Shown here: piece by piece, positions 18,290 to 27,488 of the stretch | Layout: each line of letters starts with the position of its first letter | Position numbering within the stretch: the first letter of the stretch is position 1 | Source of the DNA: JAIQFF01 sp963788505 | Lineage (GTDB): Bacteria > Acidobacteriota > Terriglobia > Terriglobales > Acidobacteriaceae | Direction: 5' to 3' | DNA: 64,000 nt | Assembly (NCBI GenBank): GCA_963788505.1 | Contig: CAWBGY010000009.1 | Span: 1 to 64,000, forward strand | Made by a program: the position numbers and the translations under genes | Notes under the pieces: generated by a model | Seen by the model: the letters and a program-made list of their open reading frames with translations, nothing else | Told to the model about the DNA's origin: nothing | Databases searched by the model: none

Positions 18290-21200
18290 ATGAACATTCG
18301 TAGGGTTCTGCATATGGCCTTAGCGGTGTTAGCATTGGTTACCACGTATGTTACCCAAGGTATAGCACAAACGGGAACCTCTGCCGCCCTCGGGGGATAT
18401 GTGGTTGACTCATCGGGAAGCGCAATTCCCGATGCTCCTGTTCGGATTGTCAATTTTAATACAGGATTAGCTCGCATAACCCAAACCAATGCCAATGGGT
18501 CCTTCGACGTCCCTTCCCTTCCGATCGGCACCTATGACCTGACAGTATCGAAGCAAGGGTTTCAGACATATGTGCAAACGGGAATAGTCTTGCAAGTTGG
18601 CCAAAAAGCAAGTGTGAATATCATGCTCAAGGTCGGCCAAGTGAGTGAGACGGTTAATGTAAACGCGCATGCTCAAGTGCTGGAGACCCAGACAAGCAGC
18701 GTCGGCCAAGTAGTATCTGACCGCTACTTGGCAGACCTCCCATTAAACGGCCGAAATCCCGCGGCGTTGATGTCTTTGGTAGCCGGGACTACAGCGTCAA
18801 ACGCTCCTGCGGTTTACTCTGGTATTCGGGCGGGGTCGACAGCCAACATCAATGGAGGCCGCTACAACGAAGTCAACTATCTCTTCGATGGAAATAACTA
18901 CAGTTCTGGATACTTCAATACAGGATTGGACTATCCAAATCCTGACGCGCTTCAAGAGTTCAAGCTAATCACCCACAACTTTAGCGCAGAGTACGGTCGG
19001 AACGCAGGTGCAGTATTAGCTGCTATAACGAAGTCCGGCACGAACGAGTTCCACGGCGACGCGTGGGACTTTGTACGCAACGATGCACTGAACGCGACAA
19101 ATTTCTTTACGAAGACTGTACCGCGTCTCAACCAAAACCAGTTTGGCATTGCTGGAGGCGCCCCGATCAAGAAAGGAAAGTTGTTCGCATTCGGTTCCTA
19201 CCAAGGGTTCCGAATAAAGCAGGTAGCCTTGGAGACGAACTCCCCGGTAGGAACACCCGCTGAACGCAATGGCGATTTCTCAGAGAGACTGCCGACCACC
19301 ATCATTAGAGATCCTCAGACGGGACAACCGTTTCCCGGAAATATAATTCCGCCGGATCGATTAAACCCTGAGGCAACGAGCTGGTACAATACTTATGTTC
19401 CCCTCCCCAACAATGCGACTGGGAATGGCTTGACTACATCGGCATCCTCCCCTGTCAATATCAGTCAGTATCTGGCAAAGGTCGATTACCAAATCAACTC
19501 AAATCACCGTCTGAGCGTCCGGTGGTTCTACGATTTGCCGCGTGTGACGCTTGCCTTAAGCGGGGGTAACACTCTTCCGAATTATCTTGTACCCACGAAT
19601 ACTAGCAAGGTGCAGGATGTCGCTGTTTCAGAAACTTGGATCATCAGCCCGACGTTGCTCAACGATGTGCACGTCGGCCTGAACCACAATCACACCCGGA
19701 TCGGAATGACGTCAGACTCCAGCGCTCTCAAGGTTTTCAACTCTACGATGGGGCTCAATTTGCCCGATTGGGATATGGCAGGTAATACCAAATCGCCTTG
19801 GATTAACATTTCGGGGGACATCGCACAGCAGGGCTCGACGTACGATGAGTATACGATGGAGCCTCAGGTCTCCGACACTCTCACCTGGATTCACGGCAAA
19901 CACAGCGTCAAGTTTGGGATGCAATTTGCTGTTGACTATTATCACGACCGCGCCTCGGGCGACGAGAGATTCTATTTCAACGGATCGTTCACCGGCAATG
20001 GCCTTTCTGATTTCTTGCTGGGCCGTCCCTCAACCTTTCAAATGTTGACTCCTTACGTCGTCGACATGTACGCCCCAAGATACTACCCCTTCGTGCAGGA
20101 CGATATTAAACTTACGAAGCGTCTCACAGTGAATCTGGGATTTCGCTATGAGCTCAACCACCCGTATACACTCAAACGAAAGGGCAGCAAATTCCCATAC
20201 CAGAGTGCGATCTGGATTCCAGGGAGGCAGTCGACCGTATTTCCTGGCGCACCTCCGGGGTTGCTCTACTACGGGGATCCTGGCGTTACGAAATCTATGT
20301 ATCCCACCTACAAGGGGAACTTTGAACCCCGTATCGGATTCGCTTGGCAGCCAACAGGCTCCGGAAACTGGGTTATCCGAGGCGGCTATGGAATATTCAG
20401 CGATGTTGGAATCCCTGACCAACCCGGGCAGACATACAGCAACCAGCCGTTCCGTTTGGCCGTAACACTCCCTGGACCTTCAGGAGGGTTTACAGATCCT
20501 TTTCTCGGTCAGCCAGGCGGTGACCCCTTTATACCGGGAAATAGCTTCGGGTATCCGGTACCGTGGGTTTTCGATCCCGACCACGTTGCGCCGTTTGTTA
20601 TGCCGGCTAATGTTCAGACAAGCGACCCGAATTACAGAGACCCTTTCATCCAGCAGTGGAACGTGGGCATGCAAAGGAGTTTTGGCGCCAATTGGCTCTT
20701 CGATTTGTCCTATGTGGCACAGGCGGCAACCCATCTGAACTGGTCGACGCAGGGAAATCCTGCCCAATATATTCCAGGAGTTGACGCAAACGGAAACCCA
20801 CTCTCAACGCCCGGGAATGTCAATTCTCGCCGCATTTATTACCCGGGTCAGATCGGTTCCGTTCAACATGCCGCATCCACCGGCAACGCGAATTTCAACT
20901 CGTTACAGTTCACAGTTCAAAAGAGGTGGGGATCTGGCCTTACGTTCTTGTCGTCCTACACATGGTCGCACTCAATTGACTTCTCCTCCCAACCCAATAT
21001 TGGAGGAGGCATTCAGCTAAATTGCCAGAACCCGTTTGACTGTGCAGCTGAACGGGGGGATTCTGATTTTGACATTCGGCATGTATATGCCCTGTCTATC
21101 GTGTATGAGGTCCCGAAGTTCAGGACAGGCACTGGCTTCGTGGATCGGTTGGTCAACGGCTGGGAAGTCGCTACGATCTTCACAGCGCGAACAGGAAGCC

Positions 21201-21607
21201 CGTTCACTATTACATCAGGGCCGAACAACTCCCTCACTGGAGATGGCAAAGACCGTCCGAATCTTGTCGGAGACCCACTAAAAGTCGATCGAAGCAGTCT
21301 GGAGCAAGCGATGGCGCATTGGTTCAACACAGCCGCCTTCCAAATAAATCCAATTGGCACGTTCGGCGACTTGGGCCGTAATACGATGCGCGGTCCGGCC
21401 TACTGGGGAGATGATTTGTCAATCCTGAAGAATATCCCCGTAAGTGAAAAGTTCGGTAGGCTTGAGCTGAGAGCGGAATTCTTCAACCTTACTAACAGAG
21501 TGCAATTGGGGAATCCAGTTAGCGTTGTCTCGTCGTCCCAATTCGGGAAGATCACCGGCGGCGGCGGCTCGCGTTTAATCCAGTTGGCGTTGAAGTACTT
21601 GTGGTAG
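18290..21607 (+). CDS. TonB-dependent receptor, Oar-like, with carboxypeptidase-regulatory domain
   Basis: 1105 residues from ATG 18290 after GGGAGGAAACACTC. Signal peptide to about residue 30 (MALAVLALVTTYVTQGIAQT). Next come a CarboxypepD_reg-like domain (AALGGYVVDSSGSAIPDAPV, FDVPSLPIGTYDLTVSKQGF), a plug with LPLNGRNPAALMSLV and DGNNYSSGY, then the 22-strand barrel ending RAEFFNLTNRVQLGNP and terminal LALKYLW. It is an outer-membrane importer for large ligands in acidobacterial polysaccharide loci. It is intact, unlike the copy at 7599, and could feed the exported GH127-like enzymes (inference). The gene directly after it has been cut by IS elements. Confidence 0.92.
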   Translation: MNIRRVLHMALAVLALVTTYVTQGIAQTGTSAALGGYVVDSSGSAIPDAPVRIVNFNTGLARITQTNANGSFDVPSLPIGTYDLTVSKQGFQTYVQTGIVLQVGQKASVNIMLKVGQVSETVNVNAHAQVLETQTSSVGQVVSDRYLADLPLNGRNPAALMSLVAGTTASNAPAVYSGIRAGSTANINGGRYNEVNYLFDGNNYSSGYFNTGLDYPNPDALQEFKLITHNFSAEYGRNAGAVLAAITKSGTNEFHGDAWDFVRNDALNATNFFTKTVPRLNQNQFGIAGGAPIKKGKLFAFGSYQGFRIKQVALETNSPVGTPAERNGDFSERLPTTIIRDPQTGQPFPGNIIPPDRLNPEATSWYNTYVPLPNNATGNGLTTSASSPVNISQYLAKVDYQINSNHRLSVRWFYDLPRVTLALSGGNTLPNYLVPTNTSKVQDVAVSETWIISPTLLNDVHVGLNHNHTRIGMTSDSSALKVFNSTMGLNLPDWDMAGNTKSPWINISGDIAQQGSTYDEYTMEPQVSDTLTWIHGKHSVKFGMQFAVDYYHDRASGDERFYFNGSFTGNGLSDFLLGRPSTFQMLTPYVVDMYAPRYYPFVQDDIKLTKRLTVNLGFRYELNHPYTLKRKGSKFPYQSAIWIPGRQSTVFPGAPPGLLYYGDPGVTKSMYPTYKGNFEPRIGFAWQPTGSGNWVIRGGYGIFSDVGIPDQPGQTYSNQPFRLAVTLPGPSGGFTDPFLGQPGGDPFIPGNSFGYPVPWVFDPDHVAPFVMPANVQTSDPNYRDPFIQQWNVGMQRSFGANWLFDLSYVAQAATHLNWSTQGNPAQYIPGVDANGNPLSTPGNVNSRRIYYPGQIGSVQHAASTGNANFNSLQFTVQKRWGSGLTFLSSYTWSHSIDFSSQPNIGGGIQLNCQNPFDCAAERGDSDFDIRHVYALSIVYEVPKFRTGTGFVDRLVNGWEVATIFTARTGSPFTITSGPNNSLTGDGKDRPNLVGDPLKVDRSSLEQAMAHWFNTAAFQINPIGTFGDLGRNTMRGPAYWGDDLSILKNIPVSEKFGRLELRAEFFNLTNRVQLGNPVSVVSSSQFGKITGGGGSRLIQLALKYLW

Positions 21608-21750
21608 GGGCCCCACGCCAACTCCATCGTCTTGATCCTTTGTGAGAACGTGTCGGGTTTGGGTCAGAAAAACGGGGCCGGTACTCCACTACTAAGAGCA
21701 CCAGGAAGACCGGTCCCGGCTCTGAAGGAAATTCTTGACTAGGGCGAATG

Positions 21751-21892
21751 ATGAGCAATCATGATTTGAGAATAGGATTCAGCAGACGAAAGTTCTTGAG
21801 CAAGGCCAGCGCGGCTGTGGCTGTGGGGTCTTTTACTTCCAGCCTGGCTGCCGCGCCAACCGCTAAGGCCGCCGGAGGCGGGATGGCTGCTA
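21751..21892 (+). pseudogene. 5' end of a TAT-exported protein gene, interrupted by IS630
   Basis: From ATG 21751 (or 21748) the frame reads MSNHDLRIGFSRRKFLSKAS and AAVAVGSFTSSLAAA, a clear twin-arginine signal peptide. It stops being host sequence at the TA target duplication of the IS630 element (21891-21892). No continuation is found beyond the IS pair. By position it may have been another exported enzyme partnered with the TonB receptor (inference). Confidence 0.6.
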
Positions 21893-22737
21893 GTGTAGTG
21901 TCCCACAGATAACTAGCCTAAGTGGAAAGTTTAGGATAAGTTCCGTGCATGATTACGGGACGCCCCAAACCCTCCCTTGTCCTGGCGCCGGACGAACAGA
22001 CCCAATTTCGCAGCCTGGCCGCTTCCCGCACTCTGCCACACGCTCTGGTGGCGCGTGCCAAACTCGTGCTGTGGTCGGCGGAAGGGCAAAGCAATACCCA
22101 GATCGCCCGTCGTCGGCGTTGGAGAAATGCCACCGTAGGCAAGTGGCGGCAGCGTTTCGTGGAGCACCGTTTGGCCGGGCTCTATGTCCGCGCAGCATCG
22201 AAGGCGAGCAAGTAGCCACCTTGCTCAAGCTCAAGCTCACGCTCTCCCGCAAACTGGCGGGGAGCACGCATTGGAGCATCCGGCAAGCCGCCCACGCCAG
22301 CGGGATTTCCCGCTCCACGGTGCATTGCCTGTTTCAGACTTTCGCTTTGCAACCGCACCGCAGTCGCAGTTTTAAGCTCTCCACCGATCCCTTTTTTATC
22401 GAGAAGGTTTGCGACATAGTCGGTTTGTACCTCAACCCGCCCGACCCACAAACACCCCAAGGTACGCACTTGGCTGGCACAGCGACCCCGCTATCACATG
22501 CACTACACCCCGACTTATTCCTCCTGGCTTAACCAGGTCGAACGCTGGTTCGGCCTCATCACCCAGCGCGCCATTCGTCGTGGCTCCTTCACCAGTGTCA
22601 AAGACTTAGTCCAGAAAATCGATGCCTTCGTACAGCACTACAATCGTTGCCGTCACCCCTTCGTCTGGACCGCTACTGCCGACTCCATCCTGCAAAAGCT
22701 CGCCCGACTTTGTTCGCGTATTTCCGGGACACGACAC
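21893..22737 (+). mobile_element. IS630-family element, ends intact, transposase broken
   Basis: The ends match as inverted repeats: GTGTAGTGTCCC on the left and GTGTCGTGTCCC read inward from the right. Each is flanked by TA (21891-21892 and 22738-22739), the IS630 target duplication. Inside, ATG 21949 gives ITGRPKPSLVLAPDEQTQF and QIARRRRWRNATVGKWRQRF. Later frames give LSRKLAGSTHWSIRQAAHA, LQPHRSRSFKLSTDPFFIE and HYTPTYSSWLNQVERWFGLI, then the terminal HYNRCRHPFVWTATADSIL. Part of the DDE core, including the GPGQ-type segment, is missing and frames shift, so it cannot move itself. Confidence 0.85.
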
Positions 22738-22738
22738 T

Positions 22739-23491
22739 AGTACTACTGTGTTACAAGAGCGGAGTTCCACAAAAAGGACAACCCGAGAGTTGCCGGAGTA
22801 GAACCCGTGCAATCATTTGGCGAAGGGTGGCAATGGACCAAGGGTTATGCCGCTCCACGCGCACGGGACGAACCCCGAGGATGGAACTTGGGCGGCATTT
22901 CGGGGACGGGTAAGTCCACTTGACCGGCGCGAGCGGAGGGGAAAAAACGGCTCCGTTCGGCCACCAGGAACCCATAGGCCGCGATGCAGAGGGTAGCGTG
23001 ATGGTGAAAACCGCGCCAGCCTCGTCCTTCATAGTGGCCCAGTCCGAGTTCTTGCTTCAGCTCTTCGTAGTCGCGCTCGATGATCCAGCGCTGCTTGGCC
23101 AAGCGCACCAGGTCGGGAAGCTTAGTGTGGGCGGGCAAAGTGGATAACGAGTACCGGGTGGGTTCGGCTTCCTAGCTTGGCCACTTGATCAACAGCCACT
23201 CCTCCGAGCGAGGCTCGCTGCTCCAATAATCGCGATGGGCCACACGCACGCGCACCGCCGAAAAACGGGAACGGAGGGGTTTACGAGTTCCTTCCCTCCA
23301 GCGCACCATCTTCCAGCCCGAGGAAGGCAAGCTTATCGCCAACGCGCGCACCGCAACCGGAATATGTTTGCCACCGCGGCGTAACAGCTTGGTGGGACGT
23401 CCGATTCCTTTCCACTTTCGCTTGGGCAGCGGCGCCTGGCCCGGCGCGGTCTTTTGGTAAGGAGATATTCACTTTATAATACAGTAGTACT
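22739..23491 (-). mobile_element. IS701-like (DDE_5) element, internally deleted
   Basis: Terminal inverted repeats AGTACTACTGTGTTA (22739-22753) and AGTACTACTGTATTA (complement of 23477-23491) match at 14 of 15 positions. The minus strand carries the C-terminal half of an IS701-type transposase: AVRVRVAHRDYWSSEPRSEE, then LVRLAKQRWIIERDYEELKQ and HYEGRGWRGFHHHATLCIAA. The N-terminal half is missing and frames are broken. Its left end coincides with the right TA of the IS630 element, so the IS630 element inserted at the edge of this one. Confidence 0.7.
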
Positions 23492-23689
23492 GCAGGTTGT
23501 GGAAAAACTCCATTAAAGCGAGCGTAGAACCAGAAAGCTCTCTTGTTCCCACAACAGAAGCTGATAAGAAGAGGGTATGCGTGGAAAAGACGAGCAGCAC
23601 TTCTTCCTATCAGGTTGTGTTGTGGAAACAAGAGAGTTTTCTGGTACAGTTTCGACTTCGCCTGAAGCCGTGGCGACAGAAGCAATCCC

Positions 23690-23957
23690 AATGTTCAAGG
23701 CGATAGACGTTTGGAAACGAATCACTGGTTCGAAGCGGTGCGGTACAGATGCTTCCAGAATCTTCAGACAGGAAAGTATTCCGTCCAGAGTGCCGATTTC
23801 TACCGCTTGCTCCAGAATCCGGCCCAGTCGGCTCAGCTCGAACGGCAACACATCGAACTGTTCGTCGAGCAGCCTCCTGACGAAAGAACAGGGATCCCAC
23901 GAGACGTTAGAAGCAGCAATCGAAGCCCACGAAGCGGAATTCGGTGCAGCGAGTTAG
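23690..23957 (+). pseudogene. Small conserved hypothetical, frameshifted
   Basis: Combining frames gives MFKAIDVWKRI, then VRYRCFQNLQTGKYSVQSAD, FYRLLQNPAQSAQLERQHIE and LFVEQPPDERT, ending HETLEAAIEAHEAEF with a stop at 23955-23957. This reads as one small protein of about 85 residues broken by two indels. I recall similar small proteins in acidobacteria but know no function. Confidence 0.45.
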
Positions 23958-23969
23958 GCGCGCTACGCC

Positions 23970-24836
23970 ATCGCACTCATTTGTACTGAGTTTTTCCGCA
24001 TCCTGCTAGAGTCTGCCCGGAAGTCTCCGAAGTCGTCAATTGAAACACTCTGCGTTTCCTCGCGAATCGGAAAAGCGATCGCGACTGACGTCCCCGGCTG
24101 CAGCGGCTCGATGACCAGGTAATTCGACACCCAGAAAGTCGAAGTCTTTCTGCCACCAACGGAGCAAATCACTTTCGTTTTGTCCACCCAGCCTGGGATC
24201 CGCACCTGAATTCTTTTCGCCTTCTTGTTATGCAAAACTACACTGCCTTCGTAGGGAGATAGCCGTCGACATCAAGCCAGGGGGGAAGTTCGGCTGAGCA
24301 GAAGATCCAATTTTTGCCGTGCCGTCTTGAAACCTCAACATGCTCTCCCAAGCTCCATAGAGTGCCTGCGACCCGTTGGCCATGCAGCAATTCTGGAGTA
24401 CGGTGCTCAGGCCTGTAGGAGTTCCCCATCCGCAATAGGTCCCGATAGCGCGTTCCAGAAACTTCTCCTGGGCCGGAGTTATCGATTCATTCGTCGCCTT
24501 CATTTTGTCCAGATTATCGACCTGTCCTTCGACCAGATGGTTTCGAATATAATTGTCAACATCGTCCCGATAGTCGCCAGGCCGGCTTCGGAGAGATGGA
24601 TAGCGAGAGGCACCATGTCCGCGAGACAGCAAGTCTCATGGGAATGTTTGCCGGCAAATTCTTCGAACCATCCACGAAGATGACTCGTTTTCTAATGCAG
24701 CCTGACTCAGCATGGGCTGCCACCGAGCTATAGCCGGGGCATCACCCCTGGTTCGGCTGTATGACGCAACCCAGAGCGAAGAAACTCTGGTTCTAGCTGA
24801 CGTGCTGCAAAAACAATTATGCCGACTTGTTTTCAT
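23970..24836 (-). pseudogene. Third GH127-like copy, deleted and frameshifted
   Basis: An ATG at 24836 after AAGGGGCG opens a short signal-like start (MKTSRHN). At about 24690 the sequence jumps to the C-terminal half of the same family as 5436-7361 and 8516-10438: GWFEEFAGKHSHETC read across frames, YIRNHLVEGQVDNLDKMKA, LERAIGTYCGWGTPTGLSTV, LQNCCMANGSQALYGAWESM, then after another shift KKAKRIQVRIPGWVDK. The last about 70 residues are missing. About 350 codons are deleted between the start and the HETC block. Confidence 0.8.
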
Positions 24837-24878
24837 AATGCAACGCCCCTTTTTGATCTCATTACTTTTATCCGACAA

Positions 24879-25907
24879 TCACTTCGCCATCGTGAAATGA
24901 TTTCCCAGACCCACGATGAACACTGCGAGTACTTCAAAAACAATTCCGGTGTACATGAGCCGGAGAACTCTCGAGCTTGCGTTAGCCCATTCGCCGGTTT
25001 TGAGACCCAGCAGGGTTGAAACGAGGATCATTGCACCCATAAAGATCGCTGCGCCCACCGGGACACCCAAACTGCCAAGCAAGGTGAACCCGATCGTGTA
25101 ACAAACTCCCTGCCCGAGAAACCAGCAAAGTCCGATCGCGATGGCGAGAAAGTATTCGCGCCCAAGCCGATTCCCCTGCCAATAATTCTTGAAGGTTCGG
25201 TCTTTCGTCAATTTCACAATGCAGTAAAGAAGGTTGATAGTGAACATTCCCGCGAACAGCGGCACCATATTGACCACGGGCCAGAGCGTTTCCTTGATGC
25301 CAAATTGCTGGATAGCTATGGCCTTCAGGCCCTTCTGGAACTCAAACGAAAAGTAAAAAAAAGAATTCGCAACGCCGGAATAAAGAGCAATGAGAATGCC
25401 AACGCCCAGATTGCGCATCTTGGCGCGATCCCCGGTCGCTTGCTCGCGCAAATGGCCCGCTCGGCCTGAAAAACATACGCCGAGGATCAAGACTACCACT
25501 CCGATCATCAACGTAATTCCACCTGTCGTTCGTATCTGCTCTGGATGGCCGACAATGAGGGGAACCAGCACACCGGTTGCGGCGATCAGACTGATCATCA
25601 ACGAATACCCTAGCGAAAGACCCATCAGCATGATGCCGTACGTGAAAACCAGTGCCCCCGTTCCTTGCACCAGGCCGAACACATAAATCATCGCGACGTC
25701 CCGCGGATTGGAAGCGCGAAAGATTTCAAGAAATTGTGGCACATAGATGCACGCTTCAACGAGGGGGAAAATCAGGTACATGCACGTTGAGCCCACAAGC
25801 CATGAGTTCTCCCAAACCCACCCCTTGGAAAACTTCAGAGGCAGTAGAAACACGCCCACGCCAATGCCCGCGAGCAAACATAGCAAGATGCCGAGAATTT
25901 GCTCCAT
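24879..25907 (-). CDS. rhaT: L-rhamnose/proton symporter RhaT-like
   Basis: 342 residues, close to the E. coli RhaT length (344), with about ten hydrophobic helices and the family's features: LPLKFSKGWVWENSWLVGS near the N-terminus, VFGLVQGTGALVFTYGI, GYSLMISLIAATGVLVPLIV, and a C-terminal half with WFLGQGVCYTIGFTLLGSLG. It imports L-rhamnose, or a related deoxy-sugar, with protons across the inner membrane. It lies 62 nt downstream of the MFS gene on the same strand, so the two are probably co-transcribed. Specificity is inferred from family only. Confidence 0.85.
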   Translation of the reverse strand: MEQILGILLCLLAGIGVGVFLLPLKFSKGWVWENSWLVGSTCMYLIFPLVEACIYVPQFLEIFRASNPRDVAMIYVFGLVQGTGALVFTYGIMLMGLSLGYSLMISLIAATGVLVPLIVGHPEQIRTTGGITLMIGVVVLILGVCFSGRAGHLREQATGDRAKMRNLGVGILIALYSGVANSFFYFSFEFQKGLKAIAIQQFGIKETLWPVVNMVPLFAGMFTINLLYCIVKLTKDRTFKNYWQGNRLGREYFLAIAIGLCWFLGQGVCYTIGFTLLGSLGVPVGAAIFMGAMILVSTLLGLKTGEWANASSRVLRLMYTGIVFEVLAVFIVGLGNHFTMAK

Positions 25908-25969
25908 TCGTTGCCTCCGTCCTAGTGAAGAAATCCTGTCTGCCGCGTTAATTCACGACGGAGACAGAC

Positions 25970-27259
25970 TTATCGAGCCTGTAATGCCGTCCGCAAGCTT
26001 CGCATGTCATTCCCCAGGAACCGCTTCATTCCTACCCAGGCCACCGTAGCGGCGAGCACGGCCAGCGGACAAGCCGCCGACAGCAATGTACCGCTCCCAG
26101 TTTTCTTGACCAGCAACCCGAACCCAAGGGTGCCGATGCCTCCTCCAAGCATTCCCGCAAAGTTGAATACGCCGTAGGCTGTCGAGCGGACCTCGGGAAC
26201 GGCTACGTCGCAGATCACCGGCATGTTGTTGCAATCCCAAAGCCCCCGACCGAGTCCAAAGGCCAGCAAGGCGACCACAGCCCATGCGAGCAAGCGGGTT
26301 TGGCCGATGATCAGTAGGAACGGTGCGGGAATCAGCAGGCCTGCAACTTGCACTGCCATCCGCGCGCGCCCGTCCCTACGTAGGGCAAAGTCCGCCAACG
26401 GCCCCCCTAAGCCAATGCCGAGAACACTCGTGGCTTGCATGTAAGCGTTGGCGACACCGCCCGCCCGCGCCAAGCCCATCCCAAATTTCTCAAAGAAAAA
26501 TAAAGGCAACCAAGCGGTGAGAGCCCAGAAGTAGATCGAAAATATCAGGACGACCGCGGAAAGGACCAGAAGAGTGGGGGTCTGAAGAACCACTCGCATG
26601 CTGGCCGCCAGCGATTGCGCGCCGGACTTTTTCGAGTTCTGTCCCCCCGGATCACGCGCACCCCTTGGAGCTTCGCGCAGGGACAACCAAAGGAAACACG
26701 CAAAAAGGATCCCGAACGCACCGAGAGAGTGAAAGGCATGCCGCCAGCCCCAATGCTCTGCCACGTAACCCGCGAATGCCCCTCCAATGGCGGCCCCAAA
26801 GTAAATTCCAGTTTGATGCAGGCCCACCGCCGTCGACCGCCTCTCCGGCGGGTGGTGATCACTGATCAGCGCCAGGGCCGCCGGCATATAACAAGCCTCG
26901 GAGACTCCCATCAAACCTCGAAGAGCAATGATTTCCACAGACGTTTTTGCGAACCCCGTAGCAAACGTCACCAGGCTCCATAGGGCAAGCGTGCCCACAA
27001 TGATGTTGCGCCGGCTGAAGCGGTCACCTAAATATCCGCCAAAGGGAGACATCCCTCCGTAGACCCATAGAAACACCGTGCCAACCAGACCCAGGGCAAC
27101 ATTCGACATCCCCAAATCTTTCCGAAGCACTGGAAAGAGCGAGAAAATTGCCTGCCGGTCAATGTAGTTCAGCATTGCCACCACCCAAAGCAACGAAACC
27201 ACAAACCACCCATACTTAGAGCTCTGCTCCGGTCCTGGCGCCGCAGGTGGTGGTCCCAT
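25970..27259 (-). CDS. MFS transporter, anion:cation symporter (sugar-acid) type
   Basis: About 429 residues from the chosen ATG (MGPPPAAPGP); the frame is open to 27349 without a better start. Twelve hydrophobic helices. The N-terminal signature LLWVVAMLNYIDRQAIFSLF and the loop GGYLGDRFSRRNI are typical of ACS-family permeases for galactonate, glucarate or phthalate-like acids. The second half has RDGRARMAVQVAG in the equivalent loop. It is likely a sugar-acid or carboxylate uptake system for the catabolic cluster. Substrate not determinable. Confidence 0.82.
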   Translation of the reverse strand: MGPPPAAPGPEQSSKYGWFVVSLLWVVAMLNYIDRQAIFSLFPVLRKDLGMSNVALGLVGTVFLWVYGGMSPFGGYLGDRFSRRNIIVGTLALWSLVTFATGFAKTSVEIIALRGLMGVSEACYMPAALALISDHHPPERRSTAVGLHQTGIYFGAAIGGAFAGYVAEHWGWRHAFHSLGAFGILFACFLWLSLREAPRGARDPGGQNSKKSGAQSLAASMRVVLQTPTLLVLSAVVLIFSIYFWALTAWLPLFFFEKFGMGLARAGGVANAYMQATSVLGIGLGGPLADFALRRDGRARMAVQVAGLLIPAPFLLIIGQTRLLAWAVVALLAFGLGRGLWDCNNMPVICDVAVPEVRSTAYGVFNFAGMLGGGIGTLGFGLLVKKTGSGTLLSAACPLAVLAATVAWVGMKRFLGNDMRSLRTALQAR

Positions 27260-27488
27260 TTCCGTCGTCTTCAGTGGAAGCTTCAGCAAATCGTCCCCAG
27301 CAACTATTGCGAGACTGCTGTTTCGCGCGCCAACTGGCCGGAAAGCCAACTGCTAGGAACCGGACCGAACTGCTCTGGACTCCGGTCCGGTACGGCCGCA
27401 TTCACCATCGACAAAGTCGCTCACCGGCCGGGAATTCAAGGAAATTTCAGCTTCCGCTGGCGACAGGTTAGCAAGCCAACTCCCGCAA

